Assembly: GCA_020650975.1 (NCBI GenBank)
Contig: JAIPMN010001617.1
Location: 1-35,136 of the forward strand
DNA from: Apostichopus californicus
Taxonomy: Eukaryota; Echinodermata; Holothuroidea; Aspidochirotida; Stichopodidae
Length of the DNA: 35,136 nucleotides
Reading direction: 5' to 3'
Shown: positions 35,100 through 35,136 of the stretch, in pieces
Numbering within the stretch: position 1 is the first letter of the stretch
How the letters are laid out: the number at the start of each line of letters is the position of its first letter
Position numbers and translations under genes: made by a program
Notes under the pieces: generated by a model
Seen by the model: the letters and a program-made list of their open reading frames with translations, nothing else
What the model was told of the DNA's origin: nothing
Databases searched by the model: none

Positions 35100-35136
<37 letters not shown>
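35098..35136. repeat. (TA)n microsatellite at window end
   Basis: A pure TA/AT repeat running to the last base; it probably continues outside. Confidence 0.9.

Larger units (their letters stand above)
32129..35136 (-). other. GALNT2 intron upstream of the 66-bp exon, incomplete in window
   Basis: This is intron leading into the 66-bp exon, with its pyrimidine-rich acceptor at 32129-32150. The 5' exons are outside the window. It contains a TA-rich tract with a SINE remnant, a (CATT)n, G-rich tracts near 33.4 kb and 34.35 kb, and a terminal (TA)n. 32610-33410 and 33460-34340 hold nothing recognisable. The 168-codon minus-strand open frame at 33126-33632 resembles no family I know and is built partly on the complement of a G-rich tract. 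Confidence 0.7.

Overview
This is an animal (metazoan) genomic window. It holds no bacterial-style gene blocks, and the only convincing cellular coding sequence is three short exons with consensus splice signals, set in AT-rich, repeat-laden introns. All three lie on the minus strand, join in frame and encode about 122 consecutive residues of the catalytic domain of a polypeptide N-acetylgalactosaminyltransferase, closest by recall to GALNT2. Minus-strand order is 32128-32063, then 11609-11488, then 8131-7956. The 5' exons lie beyond the right edge and the 3' exons beyond the left edge, so the whole window is the interior of one large gene. The introns are about 20.5 kb, about 3.4 kb and at least 7.95 kb. 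Intron size, frequent long G/C homopolymers, CR1/L2-like LINE debris, tRNA-derived SINEs and small DNA transposons suit a marine invertebrate. An echinoderm or related deuterostome is my guess, not something the sequence proves.

Layout, left to right. 1-7955 is intron, with an 81-bp tandem array at the edge and a full tRNA-derived SINE near 3.6-3.8 kb. 7956-8131 is the exon with the [11 protein letters not shown] segment. 8132-11487 is an intron with a candidate 364-bp inverted-repeat element and a 19-bp AT-rich array that ends 12 nt from the splice donor. 11488-11609 is the exon carrying the DXH (D-S-H) motif. 11610-32062 is a very long intron holding a foldback, a 77-bp array, a 539-bp hAT element retaining part of its transposase, an assembly gap inside poly-G, and 21-bp and 15-bp arrays. 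It also holds a 585-bp TTAA-flanked MITE, a LINE tail, a 132-bp array, a GATC-rich block with a 22-bp array, and a 103-bp array split by a truncated LINE. 32063-32128 is a 66-bp exon. 32129-35136 is intron with a SINE remnant inside a TA-rich tract, G-rich tracts and a terminal (TA)n.

The gene product would start mucin-type O-glycosylation in the Golgi. Everything else is intronic and mostly mobile-element or tandem-repeat material. I found no sign of a new multi-gene system. The most informative items are the TE structures with readable boundaries and the tandem array abutting a splice donor.
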